Assembly (NCBI GenBank): GCA_004535785.1
Contig: SPIB01000002.1
Coordinates: 741,867 to 805,307, forward strand
Reading direction: 5' to 3'
Source: Gammaproteobacteria bacterium LSUCC0112
Lineage (GTDB): Bacteria; Pseudomonadota; Gammaproteobacteria; Pseudomonadales; Pseudohongiellaceae
Length of the DNA: 63,441 bases
Shown here in pieces: positions 59,880 to 63,441 of this stretch. The notes below the pieces were generated by a model. The model was not told the DNA's origin. It made no database searches and saw only the letters and a list, made by a program, of their open reading frames with translations. A program made the position numbers and the translations under genes. Each line of letters starts with the position of its first letter. Within the stretch, counting starts at the first letter, position 1.

Positions 59880-61115
59880 ATGGCAAGCAGCATGTATTCA
59901 ACACGTCAATGGCGCAGCGGCCCCGGCGCGGTCGTGGCGGCCGCGTTTATCGGTCCGGGCACGGTGACGGTGTGCACACTGGCGGGTGTGCAGTTCGGGT
60001 TTGCGTTGTTGTGGGCGATGTTGCTGTCAACCGTGGCGACTGTTGTGTTGCAGGATATGTCTGCACGCATCGGCATCGTGACCGGACGCGGGCTGGGCGA
60101 AGTGATTCGCGCACAATTGACCCGTCCGGCGCTCCGCTTCATCGTACTCTGCCTGATCATGTTTGCCATTGTGGCCGGCAACGCCGCCTATGAGGCCGGC
60201 AATATCAGTGGCGCACGCCTGGGTCTGGAAACGTTGTTTGCCAATAGCCGACCTGAACTGGCGCCCTTACTCAGCGTGCTGATTGGTGCCATCGCGTTTG
60301 GTTTTTTATATCAGGGCAGCTACCGCGTGCTGGAACGGGTGATGATCAGCCTGGTGGTGTTGATGAGCCTGGCATTTTTATTAACGGCGGTACTCACCCG
60401 ACCCGACATTCCAGCCCTGCTGCGCGGGCTGTTAGTGCCGTCGGTCAGTGACGCCAGTATTCTGACCATTGTGGGCCTCATCGGCACCACGGTTGTGCCC
60501 TACAACCTGTTCCTGCATGCCGCCTTGGTCAAAGAAAAATGGCAAGGCACGCAACACTTGTCCGATGCTAGATACAACAGCCTGATCGCTGTCAGTCTGG
60601 GCGGTCTGGTGTCGATGGCGATTATTGTGTCGGCCGCCGCCATCGACAGCAACACCATCAGCAACGCAGTGGATCTGGCTCGTGGGCTGGAACCCCTGTT
60701 TGGCAGTTTTGCACGTTATTTTCTCAGTCTGGGTTTATTTGCCGCCGGCATTACCTCAGCCATGACAGCCCCATTGGCAGCCGCGTTTGTGGCGCGCGGC
60801 TGCCTGGGATGGAGTGACGCCGAAGGTGGTTTAAAAAGTCTGCGCTTCCGTCTTGTGTGGATGTTTGTGTTGTTGATGGGCGTACTATTTTCGTCGTTGG
60901 GTATCAACCCGATCGACATCATCCGCGCCGCCCAGGTGGCCAATGGCATCACCCTGCCCTTGGTGGTTGGCATCATTTTGTGGCTGGTCAATCAATCATC
61001 CGTGCTGGGTGAACACCGCAATACGCTGCTGCAGAATATTGCCGGTGGCGTGATCTTTCTGGTGACCATCGCCTTGGGCGTGCGCGCGATTGTGCTGGTG
61101 GTTAATGCGCTTTAA
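59880..61115 (+). CDS. NRAMP-superfamily transporter with altered metal-binding motif
   Basis: 411 residues, about 11 membrane helices, of the NRAMP fold. The helix-1 motif is GPGT (25-28) in place of canonical DPGN, and the helix-6 motif is VPYN (206-209) in place of MPHN. The metal-ligand Asp and Asn of helix 1 are thus missing. The surrounding block AAAFIGPGTVTVCTLAG belongs to a sequence-divergent bacterial subgroup annotated only as NRAMP-like. The substrate may not be a transition metal. ATG follows AAGGA. Confidence 0.9.
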   Translation: MASSMYSTRQWRSGPGAVVAAAFIGPGTVTVCTLAGVQFGFALLWAMLLSTVATVVLQDMSARIGIVTGRGLGEVIRAQLTRPALRFIVLCLIMFAIVAGNAAYEAGNISGARLGLETLFANSRPELAPLLSVLIGAIAFGFLYQGSYRVLERVMISLVVLMSLAFLLTAVLTRPDIPALLRGLLVPSVSDASILTIVGLIGTTVVPYNLFLHAALVKEKWQGTQHLSDARYNSLIAVSLGGLVSMAIIVSAAAIDSNTISNAVDLARGLEPLFGSFARYFLSLGLFAAGITSAMTAPLAAAFVARGCLGWSDAEGGLKSLRFRLVWMFVLLMGVLFSSLGINPIDIIRAAQVANGITLPLVVGIILWLVNQSSVLGEHRNTLLQNIAGGVIFLVTIALGVRAIVLVVNAL

Positions 61116-61119
61116 CAAC

Positions 61120-63129
61120 TTATTGCCCCAGCACCTTCGCATCACGCAACATCAGCCTCAAATTCGGCTCATCAATTAATTGAAACAACGTCTCAAATGT
61201 TTGAGCACCCACCTGAATGACATCTTTGTACATGCCCGTGCTCGCCTCAAATTCGCCACTGCACACCGGCTGTTCCCCTTGCGCTGTCGGCGTGGCCGAC
61301 TGGTTAAAACCCCGGGATTTGACGATCTGAATAATGCCCTGCGCCATGTCTGTGATCACAAAACCAAGATCAATGTGCGACAACCCATCGACGGTTGCAG
61401 GTTGGCCAGCGTTTAAGATCCTGACGCAGGATTGAATGGTCATATTGGCCTCGGTCAACTCACCAATGGTGTTGAAGGGCGAGTTGATGGCAGCCGCGGG
61501 TGTCACACCCGGGAAGGGATAAGGCCAGTCTGCTGACGGTCGGTATTGATGCACAGCAGACGATGCCAGCGTCACAGCGCCGGGCACGTTGTTATCGAGT
61601 TGCAGATCGATTCTCAGCAAGGTTTGAAAGCCGCCACCCGCATCACTTAATCCGCCGAACTGACCGCCATAACGTGGGCCATTGTCATTCACTTGCACAA
61701 ATAAACGTTTGGCACCGCTGCCACCAAAATTGATGGTCTGCCAGTTACCCACATTGGATGTTCCCAGTACTTCCGTTAACTCATTATCAAGAAAACGGTC
61801 ACCGTCACGGTCAAGGCGCTGACCGGGCAGATGCCATACCGCGCTCAAACGGTGACGCTCAAGATCGCTGGCAATGATGCGCATACGCACTGTACCGGGT
61901 GTTTCACCTGCCACAATATCAACATTGGCCATGGGTGGGTTGTTAAACGCCGGTGTTGTCAGCACATCAAAGGACAATGACAACAATAATTCGGGCGACG
62001 CGACTTGTTCCGCGTTTTCAACCACATACACTTGCCATCGGCCCGGTATAAATTTGGCTACACTGGTCTGCAGGAAATTGAACGTCGCAAAACACGCGTT
62101 CCTTGCCCGACAGCTTAGTTGCCAATTGTCCCGTCGATATTCGTAACCGCTCGGATCAACAACAACCACCTGCGCGGGAATCTCTATATCGATTTGATTA
62201 TTAAAGTTGCCCAAGGGCGCAAAAATCCGTATCCACACGTCGTCGGGTGTGGATGCCGTGATGGGTGGCAGTGCCTCATCAAACTGCTGTTGACTGCTGA
62301 ACACCAGCATGGCATCAGAATTGACCCGGGAATTTTGATTATCCTTGAACAAAAACTGGGTTTTGGTGGTGCTGGCAAGCGGCGGTTTAACAAACAACCA
62401 CTCATCCAGGGGCTTGCCTGCATCGAACGCAGTGGTTGGCCCCCCGTAAAGTGTCTGCACCGCCCTGATATCGTCTTTTCTGGGATTTCGCAGGAAGGTG
62501 TATGGATTGGCAAACATGATCGAATCGGGCGTATCAGAATGTCCCAATCCCAACAGATGCCCCAATTCATGCACCAGCACACTGGTCATGCCGGACACAC
62601 ACGTGGCTGAGGTACACGAAGAATTTAACCAGACAAAACCGTCGGTGTACGGAAAATACCCCTCGGCTTCGTTGTAACTGCCAGCCCGCGGGCCGGCCTG
62701 CGCAGCAAACGATCCGGCACTGCTGGCCCAGAATACATTCACAATGCCGTCACGAGACGACTGGGCGTTGTTGTGATCAGCGGGATAATTGCCAGCCGGC
62801 AGTATTTCAAAACGCACGCCGCTGACACGCTCCCAGATGTTGGCGGCATCAGACAGTATTGTCAGAAATTGTTGCGTGTTGGCAAACGCCGGGATGGCCC
62901 CCGTCGGGTTGTAGCCCAGTCTGATGACATCGGTCCAACGACCGAAGGTTTCACTGATGCCCAGCGCTGGCAACACCAGTCCTTCTCGCTGCGGCTCAGC
63001 ATCAGCCTCCGGCACAGTGACTGCGACAGCCTGAGAGGTCGACAGGGAGACAAGTAGCCAGACTGTCAGCAAAAACCCGGGCAGCGTATGAGGTGACAAT
63101 CGTCTTTTTATTGTGCTGTTGCTGCCCAT
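61120..63129 (-). CDS. Secreted matrixin-like (metzincin) zinc protease
   Basis: 669 residues; signal peptide (GFLLTVWLLVSLSTSQAVA|V). Metzincin zinc motif H187-E-L-G-H191-LLGLG-H197 in TSVLVHELGHLLGLGHSD, followed by the Met-turn DSIMF. The long C-terminal part is beta-rich without a recognised domain (repeat-like Ig or lectin-type strands). A four-base gap separates it from the convergent NRAMP gene. ATG with GAGGTGTT upstream. Confidence 0.9.
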   Translation of the reverse strand: MGSNSTIKRRLSPHTLPGFLLTVWLLVSLSTSQAVAVTVPEADAEPQREGLVLPALGISETFGRWTDVIRLGYNPTGAIPAFANTQQFLTILSDAANIWERVSGVRFEILPAGNYPADHNNAQSSRDGIVNVFWASSAGSFAAQAGPRAGSYNEAEGYFPYTDGFVWLNSSCTSATCVSGMTSVLVHELGHLLGLGHSDTPDSIMFANPYTFLRNPRKDDIRAVQTLYGGPTTAFDAGKPLDEWLFVKPPLASTTKTQFLFKDNQNSRVNSDAMLVFSSQQQFDEALPPITASTPDDVWIRIFAPLGNFNNQIDIEIPAQVVVVDPSGYEYRRDNWQLSCRARNACFATFNFLQTSVAKFIPGRWQVYVVENAEQVASPELLLSLSFDVLTTPAFNNPPMANVDIVAGETPGTVRMRIIASDLERHRLSAVWHLPGQRLDRDGDRFLDNELTEVLGTSNVGNWQTINFGGSGAKRLFVQVNDNGPRYGGQFGGLSDAGGGFQTLLRIDLQLDNNVPGAVTLASSAVHQYRPSADWPYPFPGVTPAAAINSPFNTIGELTEANMTIQSCVRILNAGQPATVDGLSHIDLGFVITDMAQGIIQIVKSRGFNQSATPTAQGEQPVCSGEFEASTGMYKDVIQVGAQTFETLFQLIDEPNLRLMLRDAKVLGQ

Positions 63130-63352
63130 AACACCTCAGTCCGTCCACTCTAAAATTTGAAGGTATACCCCACTGTCACGATAACTTTTTCGCAATGACA
63201 AGGACTCGAATAGTACTGGGTGGCAGGACATTAAAAAAGGTTTTTGCTGACTGGAATACAGTTAGAACTGCGCTTACCTTCAGGCTGTACTGGCCAAATC
63301 CACGGATCTGGCTCTACACTGCCCAATAACATAATCAAGCAGAGTATTGGCC

Positions 63353-63441
63353 ATGACAGACACTCACACTGATCTTCCTGTGTTTTCCCGCCGCACACTG
63401 CTGGCTGGCGCTGCGGCAGTTGCCGGTGCTGGTTTATTACC
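63353..63441 (+). CDS. Tat-exported protein, N-terminal fragment
   Basis: ATG at 63353 opens MTDTHTDLPVFSRRTLLAGA, continuing AAVAGAGLL to the window edge: a twin-arginine signal peptide (SRRTLLAG). The family cannot be decided from the 30 visible residues. It is divergent from the matrixin-like gene across 223 bases. Confidence 0.7.
   Translation, partial: MTDTHTDLPVFSRRTLLAGAAAVAGAGLL

Overview
The window is about 63 kb of bacterial chromosome, most likely from a free-living, probably marine, gammaproteobacterium. The evidence for this is the holD-like/rimI neighbourhood, TamA-TamB, HtpX, class II fumarase, an Anbu protease, and many secreted esterases and peptidases. Genes are densely packed, with frequent ATGA-type stop/start overlaps. 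I saw no rRNA, tRNA, CRISPR array or insertion sequence. The species cannot be named from the sequence alone.

Layout. 1-5203 (minus): a five-gene oligopeptide/dipeptide ABC importer, cut off at the left edge. 5303-6529: an acidic unknown protein, then a 582-base AT-rich gap holding three clustered DnaA-box-like 9-mers. 6530-11069: small envelope proteins, a triple zinc-ribbon protein, and a coupled chain of holD-like gene, rimI, a secreted lysozyme-like unknown and hisC. 11270-14118: a quinone-oxidoreductase-like enzyme and an acyl-CoA synthetase. 14368-17737: a small acidic protein, the proteasome-like Anbu peptidase, HtpX and a DUF1704/QEGLA metallopeptidase. 17734-20578: an aldehyde dehydrogenase and FumC. 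20778-26338: TamA-TamB.

26339-37164 is the most distinctive block. It has two divergent operons of circularly permuted ATP-grasp, alpha-E, transglutaminase-like, DUF2126 and zinc-metallopeptidase proteins. One operon carries a fused ATP-grasp/alpha-E protein in which the ATP-binding lysine and glycine-rich loop seen in the other copy are not conserved. Families of this set are known to travel with Anbu, which lies 11.6 kb away here. Together they look like a peptide-ligation/peptide-cleavage system of unknown product.

37176-38492 is a soluble PAS-PAS chemoreceptor. 38561-42480 is an accessory island: HipBA with a two-site operator, an HNH endonuclease, an unlisted 49-residue double-glycine-leader peptide facing a small two-helix membrane protein with its own promoter, and an orphan HipB-like regulator preceded by three 24-bp palindromes at an exact 50-bp period. 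42489-49205 holds secreted esterases/hydrolases, small VOC/DUF1428/SRPBCC proteins, a BrnTA toxin-antitoxin pair and a DUF885 protein. 49378-52303 is a secreted unknown plus a PQQ-type dehydrogenase, separated by a large inverted repeat. 52606-55743 is a MarR regulator with an ALDH7-type dehydrogenase and a saccharopine-dehydrogenase-like enzyme (lysine/2-aminoadipate semialdehyde catabolism), with an elaborate operator between regulator and first enzyme. The right end has a diguanylate cyclase, a lipoprotein M1 aminopeptidase, a divergent NRAMP-family transporter lacking the usual metal-binding motif, a matrixin-like secreted protease, and the start of a Tat-exported protein.
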